Shown: positions 1 through 7,994 of the stretch, in pieces
Numbering within the stretch: the stretch's first letter is position 1
Layout of the letters: every line of letters starts with the position of its first letter
Assembly (NCBI GenBank): GCA_910587935.1
Contig: CAJUNP010000010.1
Coordinates: forward strand, 1 to 64,000
Direction of reading: 5' to 3'
Length of the DNA: 64,000 nt
DNA from: an uncultured Lachnospiraceae bacterium
GTDB taxonomy: Bacteria; Bacillota; Clostridia; Lachnospirales; Lachnospiraceae
Position numbers and translations under genes: made by a program
The notes under the pieces: model-generated
What the model was told of the DNA's origin: nothing
What the model saw: only the letters and a program-made list of their open reading frames with translations
Databases searched by the model: none

Positions 1-148
1 TGTGCTTCTTTACTATGACCATTTGATGGAGCATCTGAAATGGGAAAACCTTGGTCATGTCCTTGCCGGAGGAAATGGGTATGTGGGTGACATTGAAGGG
101 AAACCAGAACTTCAAAAAGCCTACGAACTTGGAAAATCAATTCAATAA
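1..148 (+). CDS. Flavodoxin-like NAD(P)H-dependent oxidoreductase, C-terminal end (partial)
   Basis: The frame is open from the window edge and stops with TAA at 146-148, giving the last 48 residues of a protein whose start lies outside the window. The tail (YYDHLMEHLKWENLGHV, then a GGNGYVGDI segment) resembles the C-terminus of small FMN-binding flavodoxin-fold reductases common in Clostridia. Only this end is visible, so substrate and exact family cannot be fixed. It is followed after 15 nt by the start of a flavin reductase gene, a pairing that fits a redox operon. Confidence 0.6.
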   Translation, partial: VLLYYDHLMEHLKWENLGHVLAGGNGYVGDIEGKPELQKAYELGKSIQ

Positions 149-163
149 AATGAAATAAACACT

Positions 164-322
164 ATGGATAAAATTAATTTACCACAGGCAGCAAAGCTGA
201 CTTCTCCGAAGCCTGTTCCTGTCGTATGTACACAAAAGCCGGTCTTTTGCTGCCTGCTCAGCGCGCATGTCTGCCGTCTGCACTTATGGGAATTTGACGA
301 TAAATATGGTAGGATTAGATAG
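164..322 (+). pseudogene. Flavin reductase, 5' fragment only
   Basis: The ATG at 164 opens a frame whose first 26 residues (MDKINLPQAAKLTSPKPVPV, then VCTQKP) match the N-terminus expected of an FMN-binding split-barrel flavin reductase. After about position 241 the similarity ends and the frame runs into unrelated sequence until TAG at 320-322, leaving 52 codons where the family has roughly 160-190. I read this as a gene cut by a rearrangement, with the junction near 241. The intact 5' part directly follows the flavodoxin-like gene. The family call rests on the N-terminal motif alone. Confidence 0.5.
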
Positions 323-485
323 TCCGCATATCGATTTTTGAAACAGAGTAAGGGGGTGCATTGATATAGAAGTTTGTGGGTTTGACGAGGTTTTTAAGTC
401 TTACAGCGAAAAAAATCCATCAACTATTGAGGCTGAGCATAATATTGGCAAGGTAAGAGACAAATATACCGAGATTCTCGAAGCT

Positions 486-1718
486 GTGGGTATAGACAAG
501 AAATTGTTACGGGCAAAGGAAAAAGTTACAGATATTTATGGAAAGACAGTGAGAGGTGGCGCCTACATTTTTCCAAAGCAATCTGTTGATTTCTGTGCGA
601 CTGTTATACTGAAATATACCTCACGCGACTTTAAAAAATTGCGTAGTGCCGATTTTGCCGAGATGGCTATAGATGAGGTTGTTTTCTTGGTTCGGGGGTT
701 TTACATAATGCTCCGCAATCTTGGGTGTTCGGAGAAAATAGCACTGGAACAGTACAATGCAATGGAAAGACGTATGGGATACAAACTGCGTTTGGCGAGC
801 GTGGAACTTGAACGCCAGTTAGATGCCATCCACGAACTTGCGAAAGAATATGAGCGTAGCTATATCAGTTTTAACTACTACGATAAAACTTATTTTCTGC
901 GTTATATGGCATCTAAGGTGGAGGCAACGAGGCACTATATAGAATCAGTTTATGGAAGTTACACCGATATTCGTTCTGATGAGCTTTCCGATATGGCATT
1001 AGAAGAATCGTACAAGGAATCTCCACAAACGTCCACCGAGAGGATAAACAAGGAGATGATTTTTTTTGACGCTTTGGAGCATGACGATGAGTATCAGAAA
1101 TTGCTGCAGCAACAGGAAAAACTTATTGCTGAAGATACATTCATAAAAAACAAGCAGGCGCGATTTAGAAAAATCCAGGTGCGGCTTGTAAAAATCCGGG
1201 AGAAGCACCAGATGGAATTATTCGGTGAATTATTAGATGAGGAAGAGGATGCGCCATTGATAATCCGGCATCCTATGGATGTTTTGAAAAAAGCCGTTGA
1301 GGATGCCGATTCCCGGATCAAAGATCATGCGGAGCGAGATGAGGCCGAGGCAGCGAAAACTCCTGAAGACATTGAACGGGAGAAAGCTAAGATGGAAAGA
1401 ATGTGGCAGTTGCTCGAAGAGTGTGGGGTGAACGTGAACTTTGATTTGCCAAATACGGACGAGCAGGAAGAGGAAATATTTGTTCGGAGCGGCAACCTCT
1501 CATGGGAGGTAAAAGGGACGATTCACATCCCGTGCTACTGTAACAAGGGACAAATCACGGCCTATAAAGGCATCAAAGGCAAGTGTGCTATGAAATGTCC
1601 CGGGTGCGGGTACTATGTCCTTGTTGATTACGACGATATGACCGCCAAACCATTAGAACTGCATGGACCCGTTCGCCGTGTAGAAAAAAGTAGAATAAAC
1701 GGCAGATGGCAAAAATAA
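486..1718 (+). CDS. Unrecognised coiled-coil protein with C-terminal Cys-rich zinc-ribbon-like segment
   Basis: From the GTG at 486 the frame encodes 410 residues. It is highly charged and helical through about residue 340, with a likely coiled coil around 190-300. It ends in a cysteine cluster (CYC, then KGKCAMKCPGCGYYV) that looks like a zinc-ribbon knuckle. I do not recognise the family. There is no ribosome site before 486, yet the same frame stays open upstream to the stop at 339-341, with an AGGGGG motif at 351-356 and no ATG, GTG or TTG between. The gene may therefore start at an ATT near 360 or may have lost its true 5' end at the rearrangement just upstream. A strong terminator follows at 1728. 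Confidence 0.55.
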   Translation: MGIDKKLLRAKEKVTDIYGKTVRGGAYIFPKQSVDFCATVILKYTSRDFKKLRSADFAEMAIDEVVFLVRGFYIMLRNLGCSEKIALEQYNAMERRMGYKLRLASVELERQLDAIHELAKEYERSYISFNYYDKTYFLRYMASKVEATRHYIESVYGSYTDIRSDELSDMALEESYKESPQTSTERINKEMIFFDALEHDDEYQKLLQQQEKLIAEDTFIKNKQARFRKIQVRLVKIREKHQMELFGELLDEEEDAPLIIRHPMDVLKKAVEDADSRIKDHAERDEAEAAKTPEDIEREKAKMERMWQLLEECGVNVNFDLPNTDEQEEEIFVRSGNLSWEVKGTIHIPCYCNKGQITAYKGIKGKCAMKCPGCGYYVLVDYDDMTAKPLELHGPVRRVEKSRINGRWQK

Positions 1719-1727
1719 TTTGAAAGT

Positions 1728-1775
1728 CAGGATATGCTGGCAGTACATTTCGTACTGTCTGTGTATCCTGTTTTT
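1728..1775 (+). terminator. Rho-independent terminator
   Basis: The arm starting CAGGATA at 1728 pairs with the arm ending TATCCTG at 1770 through CAGTAC/GTACTG around an ATTTC loop. This makes a stem of about 19 pairs with one mismatch and a few G-T pairs, followed by TTTTT. It ends the unrecognised gene that stops at 1718. Confidence 0.85.
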
Positions 1776-1845
1776 ACTTACACCCCCAAAATGATTTTTG
1801 GTTTGGGTTTTCATCTTTTTCCCCTGATACCTTATAATTTTAACA

Positions 1846-1873
1846 TGTGGCAGGCATTCTGCCTGAAACCACA
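1846..1873 (+). other. Leader hairpin upstream of 1912 gene
   Basis: TGTGG-CAGGCA-TTC-TGCCTG-AAA-CCACA forms a compact stem-loop about 40 nt before the ATG at 1912. It has no T tract, so it is more likely an mRNA leader structure or a protein-binding dyad than a terminator. Function unknown. Confidence 0.5.
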
Positions 1874-1911
1874 AAATTAAAATATATGTAAAATTGTGGA
1901 GGATAAAAGTA

Positions 1912-2520
1912 ATGGGATATTTTAATAATTTGATAGTACCTGCTATTGTTCAAGAAGCAGAGGAAAATAAAAAGGGTAAATTAAATTTTGAAAATGAAGA
2001 TTCCGCTGAGCAACGTAGCTTAGCACGTCAAGATTTAATAGCAGCAAAAGCATTGTCAGATGTATCCAAATCAATGGATTCAGAAAATAAATCTACAAAG
2101 AAAGCGCTAAACAGAAAAGCCAAACAGACAGCAATGGAAGCAGTGGAACATGCGCAGAAATCTGTTATTTATGCGGATGAAGAGCATAAAGTAATAAATA
2201 ATGATGATCTTCATGCAAAATTAGAAAAAACCCATAATAATAGTTTTTTACAGAAAGAACAGAAAAAAACAGGAATAAACATTGTAGAAAAGTCAGATAT
2301 TGATAAAGTGAATTCAGCAGTTAAAAAGAAGAGAGGGGAAAAATCACCATATAATGCAGTTAGGTATACAGAACAGGAGATTGATGATAAAGCGGTGAAT
2401 GATGCCATAGAAGTTGCAGAAAAAGCGGTGAATAATTTAGATAAGAAAGTAGAGGAAAGTAAAAAGGAAACAATCAAAATAGGAAACCAAAATTTTTATA
2501 TTGATTTTAATCATATATAA
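1912..2520 (+). CDS. Unrecognised Lys/Glu-rich hydrophilic protein
   Basis: The frame encodes 202 residues from an ATG preceded by GTGGAGGAT, which decides the start over an in-frame TTG at 1894. The protein is dominated by Lys, Glu, Asn and Ala, has no hydrophobic segment and no Cys, and contains recurring short helices of the form KAV...A.E.AEKAV. Base composition is visibly more A-rich than the housekeeping genes downstream, which suggests recent acquisition. I do not recognise a family. Such proteins occur as mobile-element cargo or structural coiled-coil proteins, but nothing here decides. Confidence 0.6.
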   Translation: MGYFNNLIVPAIVQEAEENKKGKLNFENEDSAEQRSLARQDLIAAKALSDVSKSMDSENKSTKKALNRKAKQTAMEAVEHAQKSVIYADEEHKVINNDDLHAKLEKTHNNSFLQKEQKKTGINIVEKSDIDKVNSAVKKKRGEKSPYNAVRYTEQEIDDKAVNDAIEVAEKAVNNLDKKVEESKKETIKIGNQNFYIDFNHI

Positions 2521-2783
2521 GAATTTTCGGTAGTTGGATGAAACATAGACACTTGCCAATATATAGCTCCTATGTTTGTTAAGTTTTCTCATTGATATAT
2601 ACGACCGGGACATCTATTTGATGTTCATACAGCTTATTCATGTATTTTAATACTTTTCAAAGCGGTTTAATGTCCAGTTCTTCCGCAATGGAGCCAGGCT
2701 GTACAAGGGTAATTAAGTGTTCGTTTTTTTTGTGTATTTGCCACGGGTTTACCTCATTTCTTTATGGGATATTGTCTGGAAAT
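2521..2783. other. Gap with gene debris only
   Basis: No intact gene is visible. On the minus strand, about 2660-2735, one frame reads NEHLITLVQPGSIAEELDIK before a stop. That resembles the opening of a PDZ-like domain found at the N-terminus of DUF512 radical-SAM proteins, but it is too short to be sure. Below it another short minus-strand reading segment also ends in a stop. I treat the stretch as decayed sequence. Confidence 0.35.
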
Positions 2784-3140
2784 CTATTCTGGCTCATAGT
2801 CAAATCTGACATCATCATTGTTGTGGTAATAATCCAATAGCTGTTGTAACGTGATTTCTTCCATTGCTTTTTGTACGGCAGTGCCAATTTCTTTATAAGG
2901 TTTCTGTAAAACGGCTTCTATATGGCTTCCAACGGGGCATTTTTCAGAGGGATTTTGATGGAATCCGATAAAATGCTCCAAACCGTCAGGTTCCAATACA
3001 TGGTAAACTTCCCATACGGTAAGCGAGTCAGGCTCACGCTCAAGATGGGCGCCTCCTATGCCGCGCACGATGGAAATAATGCCAGACTTTTGTAATGCAT
3101 TAAGAATGCTCCTTATTGCGGCTGAGTTGCATCCGTTGCT
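2784..3140 (-). pseudogene. Rrf2-family regulator, 5'-truncated
   Basis: Reading leftward, the frame is open from 3140 to TAG at 2784-2786. It contains NSAAIRSILNALQKSGIIS and VRGIGGAHLEREP, which is the second half of the winged helix and the wing of Rrf2 transcription factors, followed by a typical Rrf2 C-terminus (CPVGSHIEAVL). The first part of the helix-turn-helix is missing. Upstream of 3140 the frame hits TAA and the DNA becomes the coding strand of the copper ATPase. DNA binding is probably lost. A downstream ATG-initiated product of 94 residues could still be made from 3068 but would lack the recognition helix. Confidence 0.7.
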
Positions 3141-5160
3141 TTATCTTGCAATGGGGCACATGCTGTCACTCCCAATGCCGGATATTTTATGTGGCACTGA
3201 AAATGCTCTGATTCTGGCGTTCTCACAGCTATTGATTGCCGTACCGATCATTTTTATCAACAGGCATTTTTACCAGTCCGGGTTCAGGGCACTCTGGAAA
3301 CGTGTCCCTAATATGGATTCGCTGGTTGCCATCGGTTCCGGTGCGGCGCTGGTCTATGGAATTTTTGCAATTTACCGGATGATCTATGGGCTTGGACATG
3401 GCGATACTGCACTTGTAGAAAAATATTCACATCTTCTCTACTTTGAATCCAGCGCCATGATTTTGGCGCTTGTTACAGTTGGCAAATATCTGGAGGCGCG
3501 TTCCAAAGCAAAAACCTCTGACGCTTTAGGAAAATTGGTCGGTCTTGCACCCAAAACAGCGGTGGTCATCAGGAATGGTAAAGAACAGACTGTTCCGTGT
3601 GAGCAGGTGATCACGGGGGACATTGTCATAATCAAGCCCGGCCAGAGTATCCCGGTTGATGGGATTGTCACGGAGGGGTACGGATATGTGGATCAGTCTG
3701 CCATCACAGGTGAAAGCATCCCCGTAGAAAAGAATGAAGGCGACGAGGTCATATCCGCCACTATAAATAAGAACGGAAGTTTTAAATTCAGGGCGTCGAA
3801 GGTAGGAAATGACACTACCCTGTCACAGATCATACGGCTTGTGGATGAAGCAGGCAATACGAAAGCCCCGATTGCACGGCTGGCAGATAAAATCAGTGGT
3901 GTGTTTGTGCCTGTTGTAATTTTGGCTGCTATTGTAACGGGCATTGTGTGGTTATTGTCAGGGCAGACATTTGAGTTTGCATTAAACTGTGCAATCTCTG
4001 TTCTTGTAATTTCGTGTCCATGTGCTTTGGGGCTTGCAACACCAGTGGCTATCATGGTTGGTACAGGAAAAGCCGCTGAATATGGCATTTTGATTAAATC
4101 TGCTGAGAGTCTGGAGAACCTCCATTCTATTGACACGATTGTACTGGATAAGACGGGGACGATTACATCAGGGCATCCACAGGTAACGGATATTTCCGTG
4201 TTGGACAGCAGTATGACGCGGCAGGAATTTCTTTCTCTTGCCGCCAGCGTGGAATCGGGAAGCGAGCATCCTTTGGCGGCGGCTGTCTTAGAGAGGGCGA
4301 AAACAGACGGACTTTCGATAAATACACCTGAGCAATTTGAAATCCTGGCTGGAAGGGGCGTCCATGTGGTCATGGACAAAGCGGAATATCTGGCTGGAAA
4401 TGTTGCATTTATGCAGGAAAGCGGGATTGTATTCCCATCAGATTTTATCCGGGATGTGGTTGAGAAGTATGCAGCCCAGGGAAAAACACCGTTGCTTTTT
4501 TCAAGGGATGCACATCTGATAGGTGTGATTGCAGTGGCAGATACAATCCGTGATTCCAGCAGGATTGCGATTAAGCAGTTTGGCCAGATGGGATTGAATG
4601 TTGTTATGCTGACGGGGGACAACAAGGTTACGGCAGAAGCAATCCGTAAAGAACTGGAAATCAAAGAGACAATATCGGATGTGCTTCCTACAGATAAAGA
4701 AGCCTGTATCCGCTCGTTACAGGATAAAGGACATAAAGTTGCAATGGTGGGTGACGGAGTAAATGATGCCCCCGCACTGACAAGGGCGGATATTGGCATA
4801 GCGATTGGAGCCGGGACAGATATTGCAATTGACTCTGCTGATGTAGTTCTGATGAAGGATTCCCTGCAGGATGTGGTAACTGCCATCAACCTGAGTAAGA
4901 GAGTGATTAAGAATATCCACATGAATCTGTTTTGGGCATTTTTCTATAATGCTATGGGCATCCCGTTGGCGGCAGGGGCTTTTTACCCGGTCTTCAAGAT
5001 TTTGCTCAGTCCAATGATAGGTTCGGCAGCAATGAGCCTGAGTTCTCTCTGCGTTGTTACAAATGCATTGAGACTTCGGTTTTTTAAAGATGATACTGCT
5101 TTGCAGACATCGGAACCAGAGAAGTTTGAGCCAGCAGAAAATGCTGTTAGAAAGGAATGA
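3058..5160 (+). CDS. Copper-type P1B ATPase lacking its N-terminal metal-binding domains
   Basis: The open frame gives 700 residues. From about residue 25 it matches Cu+-exporting ATPases: MGHML in the first membrane helix, the NMDSLVAIGSGAA segment, the TGES actuator loop, the CPC metal-transport motif (VISCPCALGLATP), DKTGTIT phosphorylation site, SEHPLA nucleotide motif and GDGVNDAPAL hinge. The usual one or two N-terminal HMA domains (CxxC) and the beginning of helix 1 are absent. The first ~24 residues are the antisense of the Rrf2 fragment, and no ribosome site precedes any in-frame ATG. The gene therefore appears 5'-truncated by the rearrangement near 3130. Whether it is still expressed is unclear. 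Confidence 0.75.
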   Translation: MPRTMEIMPDFCNALRMLLIAAELHPLLYLAMGHMLSLPMPDILCGTENALILAFSQLLIAVPIIFINRHFYQSGFRALWKRVPNMDSLVAIGSGAALVYGIFAIYRMIYGLGHGDTALVEKYSHLLYFESSAMILALVTVGKYLEARSKAKTSDALGKLVGLAPKTAVVIRNGKEQTVPCEQVITGDIVIIKPGQSIPVDGIVTEGYGYVDQSAITGESIPVEKNEGDEVISATINKNGSFKFRASKVGNDTTLSQIIRLVDEAGNTKAPIARLADKISGVFVPVVILAAIVTGIVWLLSGQTFEFALNCAISVLVISCPCALGLATPVAIMVGTGKAAEYGILIKSAESLENLHSIDTIVLDKTGTITSGHPQVTDISVLDSSMTRQEFLSLAASVESGSEHPLAAAVLERAKTDGLSINTPEQFEILAGRGVHVVMDKAEYLAGNVAFMQESGIVFPSDFIRDVVEKYAAQGKTPLLFSRDAHLIGVIAVADTIRDSSRIAIKQFGQMGLNVVMLTGDNKVTAEAIRKELEIKETISDVLPTDKEACIRSLQDKGHKVAMVGDGVNDAPALTRADIGIAIGAGTDIAIDSADVVLMKDSLQDVVTAINLSKRVIKNIHMNLFWAFFYNAMGIPLAAGAFYPVFKILLSPMIGSAAMSLSSLCVVTNALRLRFFKDDTALQTSEPEKFEPAENAVRKE

Positions 5161-5165
5161 TTATC

Positions 5166-5267
5166 ATGAAAAAAGTAATTACCGTTGATGGATGCTGTAA
5201 CGGAGGCTGGTTATACTCCGGTAAATTGCGTTACGGCGTAATGGCCGGGAATGGAGTCGGGGTATGA
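5166..5267 (+). pseudogene. Short CopZ-like remnant
   Basis: A 33-codon frame (MKKVITVDGCCNGGW, then unrelated residues to TGA) starts 5 nt after the copper ATPase stop, where a CopZ-type copper chaperone is usual. The first eight residues fit the first strand of an HMA domain, but the MxCxxC loop is garbled and the rest of the ~70-residue fold is missing. I infer a decayed chaperone gene. A chance small frame is the alternative. Confidence 0.35.
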
Positions 5268-5316
5268 ACGCAGTACTTTTAGCATGCAGTTCTTTGGAAA
5301 GACATATTGATGCCGG

Positions 5317-5347
5317 AAGGGACACTTCCTTATGTAAAAAGTCCCTT
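5317..5347 (+). terminator. Possible terminator between convergent genes
   Basis: AAGGGAC (5317-5323) pairs with GTCCCTT (5341-5347) around a 17-nt loop. On the plus strand a TCTTTTTATT tract follows about 6 nt after the stem, so it may end transcription from the copper ATPase side. The loop is large and the T tract is displaced, so confidence is moderate. Confidence 0.4.
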
Positions 5348-5358
5348 TGATAGTCTTT

Positions 5359-6699
5359 TTATTTCCGGTTAAGCATCTTTTTTCCGCGCAGAACGTAATA
5401 GGACAGTCCCACGGCGTCCGCCAGAAGCCAGCCGACGGGTACGGACCACCAGATTCCGGTCACTCCTATGGCAGGAATGGCAGAGAGAAGATAAGCAAGC
5501 GCAACCCGGGTTCCCAGGGAGATAACCGTAAGAACCACGGACATTCCGGGCTTGCCAAGGGCACGGTACAGTCCATACAGGAGGAACAGGCAGCCGATAC
5601 CGCAGTAAAAAGCTCCCTCAATGTGCAGGTAGCGTATGCCTTCCGCCAGGATCGCTTCCTGGGCGCTGTCAATAAAGAGCAGCATGAGAGGTCGCGCAAA
5701 TACCCAGACCGCGGCGGATATAAACAGGCAAAAGAACAGGGACGTGATTACGGCGCCTTTTAAGGCGGCCTGAATACGTTCCTTTTTTTGCGCCCCGAAA
5801 TTTTGTGCGATAAAGGTGGAAAAAGCGTTCCCGAAATCCTGTACGGGCATATAGGCAAAAGCGTCGATCTTGACTGCCGCGGCAAAAGCGGCCATAACGA
5901 CGGCGCCGAAGCTGTTGACCAGTCCCTGCACAAGCAGAATTCCCAGATTCATGACAGACTGCTGGACGCAGGTCAGCAGGGAAAAGCTGCAGATTTCCCG
6001 AACGCAGGCAAGGCGGAGTTTCAAGTGCCTGCGCCGGATCCGCAGATGGGGAAAACAAAGTACGGTAAAAACGGCGATTCCCGCGCCGGATACATACTGC
6101 GCCGCCACAGTGGCCCAGGCGGCGCCCCGTACGCCCAGGTTAAGTCCCAATACAAACCATAGATCCAAAGCAATATTCAACACGGCGGAAACCGCAAGAA
6201 AAATAAGCGGTATTACCGAATTGCCCACCGCTCTTAACAGAGACGCGAAATAATTGTAAAGAAACGTCGCCGCGATGCCGCAGAAAATAACGAGCAGATA
6301 GTCGCGCATCAGCGGGAGAACTTCACCGGGCACATGAAGGAAAAGCAGAATTTCGTCCAGAAACAGGAAAACCAATATCGTTAAGACAATAGTAAGCGCC
6401 GCGATCAGCATAAAGGATGCGCACATACCTTCTTTCAACCTGTCATCGTCGCGTCTTCCGAAGCAAATCGAAAAAAAAGCTCCGCTCCCCATACAAAGTC
6501 CAAGAAGTATGGACGTCAGAAAAGTCATTAAAGTAAAGGAGGAGCCTACGGCGGCGAGGGCGCCTGCGCCCAAAACTCTGCCGACAATCAGCGTGTCCGC
6601 CACATTGTAACACTGCTGAAGCAGATTTCCCAGAATCATGGGAACTGCAAAACGCAGCATAGTGCGCATTACAGGTCCTTTTGTTAAATCACCGTTCAT
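5359..6699 (-). CDS. MATE-family multidrug efflux transporter
   Basis: The gene encodes a 446-residue membrane protein with about 12 hydrophobic segments. It has the MATE hallmarks near the N-terminus (LTKGPVMRTMLRFAVPMILG, then QQCYNVADTLIVGR), repeated in weaker form in the second half (AQNFGAQKKERI). These proteins export cationic drugs or metabolites using a Na+ or H+ gradient. The start at 6699 is chosen because GGAGGC lies 8 nt upstream, whereas the in-frame ATG at 6732 has no ribosome site. The gene stands alone, and the substrate cannot be told from sequence. Confidence 0.9.
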   Translation of the reverse strand: MNGDLTKGPVMRTMLRFAVPMILGNLLQQCYNVADTLIVGRVLGAGALAAVGSSFTLMTFLTSILLGLCMGSGAFFSICFGRRDDDRLKEGMCASFMLIAALTIVLTILVFLFLDEILLFLHVPGEVLPLMRDYLLVIFCGIAATFLYNYFASLLRAVGNSVIPLIFLAVSAVLNIALDLWFVLGLNLGVRGAAWATVAAQYVSGAGIAVFTVLCFPHLRIRRRHLKLRLACVREICSFSLLTCVQQSVMNLGILLVQGLVNSFGAVVMAAFAAAVKIDAFAYMPVQDFGNAFSTFIAQNFGAQKKERIQAALKGAVITSLFFCLFISAAVWVFARPLMLLFIDSAQEAILAEGIRYLHIEGAFYCGIGCLFLLYGLYRALGKPGMSVVLTVISLGTRVALAYLLSAIPAIGVTGIWWSVPVGWLLADAVGLSYYVLRGKKMLNRK

Positions 6700-6762
6700 A
6701 GTTTGATGCCTCCATACAATATTTTTCTCCATTATACAAGAATTTCCCGGTAAGTTTCAAAC

Positions 6763-6791
6763 TTTCTTTTTTGACCAATCCATGTTAGAAT
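6763..6791 (+). promoter_or_regulatory. Promoter of fprA-type gene (extended -10)
   Basis: TGT-TAGAAT at 6783-6791 is an extended -10. The hexamer 17 nt upstream (TTTCTT) is a poor -35. Position fits a start of transcription about 35 nt before the ATG at 6831. Confidence 0.45.
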
Positions 6792-6830
6792 ATAAAACAA
6801 AAAATAAACGGAAGGTAAGGGAGATACGAA

Positions 6831-7994
6831 ATGAAGACAATTAACGTAACAGACACTGTTCAGTACATAGGCGTTGACGACAAAACCATCGATCTGTTTG
6901 AAAGCCAGTATGTAGTTCCTAACGGCGTATCTTATAATTCGTATGTTATTTTAGATGAAAAAACAGCCGTTATGGACAGCGTGGACGCAAGAGGCACAAA
7001 AGAGTGGTTTGCCAATCTGGAACATGCTTTGGACGGAAGAACGCCCGATTATTTGGTAGTGAATCATTTAGAACCTGACCATGCGGGGAACATTCAGAGA
7101 TTTATGGAAAAATATCCGAAGGCACAGCTTGTAACCAACCAAAGAGCTCTTTCCATGCTTCCGCAGTTTTTTTCCATGGATATGAGCGGACGAAGCGTGG
7201 TCGTGAAGGAGGGGGACGAATTGTCTTTGGGCAGCCACCTGCTTACCTTTGTGATGGCGCCCATGGTGCACTGGCCGGAAGTTATGGTGACCTATGAAAA
7301 AACGGAAAAAGTGCTGTTTTCAGCGGATGCATTCGGCAAGTTCGGCGCATTGGATGCGGACGAAGCGTGGACCTGCGAGGCAAGACGCTATTTTATTAAT
7401 ATTGTAGGGAAATACGGAGCGCAGGTGCAGGCTCTTTTGAAAAAGGCCAAAGAACTGGATATACGGTTTATCTGTCCTTTGCACGGCCCCGTATTGTCGG
7501 GAGATCTTTCCGTTTATCTTGAAAAATACGATATCTGGAGCAGCTACAGGCCGGAAGATGAGGGCATTGTGATAGCCTGCGCTTCTGTTCATGGCAATAC
7601 GAAAGCAGCGGCGAAAGAACTGGCGGCGATCCTGGAGGAGAAAGGTGCAAAAAAGGTGTCCTTTTTCGATCTTGCGCGGGACGACATGGCAGAGGCTCTT
7701 GAAGACGCTTTCCGTTATGACAAAATGGTTCTGGCCAGCACCACTTATGATGCAGGGCTGTTTCCTGGTATGGAAAGCTTTCTGGCGCGTTTAAAGTCCA
7801 AAAACTACCAGAAACGGACAGTGGGCCTGATTGAGAACGGCAGCTGGGCGCCGATGGCCGGAAAACTGATGAAAGACTGTCTTTCCCAGATGAAGGAGAT
7901 CACGCTGGCGGAGCCTGTTGTTACGATTAAATCCACATTAAACGCACAGTCCCGGGAGCAGCTGGAGCAATTGGCGGACGCGCTGCTTAATTAA
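6831..7994 (+). CDS. FprA-family flavodiiron protein
   Basis: The protein has 387 residues, the usual length. Residues 1-250 form the metallo-beta-lactamase-like diiron domain with ligands in place: H79-x-E81-x-D83 in NHLEPDH, H147, D166 and H218. Residues ~253-387 are a flavodoxin domain (the FMN phosphate loop is in CASVHGNTKA). These cytoplasmic enzymes reduce O2 to water or NO to N2O with electrons from rubredoxin or F420-like donors, and protect anaerobes from oxygen. AAGGGAGA lies 6 nt upstream of the ATG. The gene is monocistronic, overlapping the convergent anti-sigma gene by 8 nt at their stops. Confidence 0.93.
   Translation: MKTINVTDTVQYIGVDDKTIDLFESQYVVPNGVSYNSYVILDEKTAVMDSVDARGTKEWFANLEHALDGRTPDYLVVNHLEPDHAGNIQRFMEKYPKAQLVTNQRALSMLPQFFSMDMSGRSVVVKEGDELSLGSHLLTFVMAPMVHWPEVMVTYEKTEKVLFSADAFGKFGALDADEAWTCEARRYFINIVGKYGAQVQALLKKAKELDIRFICPLHGPVLSGDLSVYLEKYDIWSSYRPEDEGIVIACASVHGNTKAAAKELAAILEEKGAKKVSFFDLARDDMAEALEDAFRYDKMVLASTTYDAGLFPGMESFLARLKSKNYQKRTVGLIENGSWAPMAGKLMKDCLSQMKEITLAEPVVTIKSTLNAQSREQLEQLADALLN

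Noticed and set aside
2640..2840. A 66-codon plus-strand frame
   Set aside because: No ribosome site; it overlaps the Rrf2 fragment on the other strand and has a composition unlike real genes here.
3693..4922. A 409-codon open frame on the minus strand inside the copper ATPase gene
   Set aside because: It is antisense to a gene with all P-type ATPase motifs, has a Ser/Thr/Ile-rich composition typical of shadows, and lacks a ribosome site.
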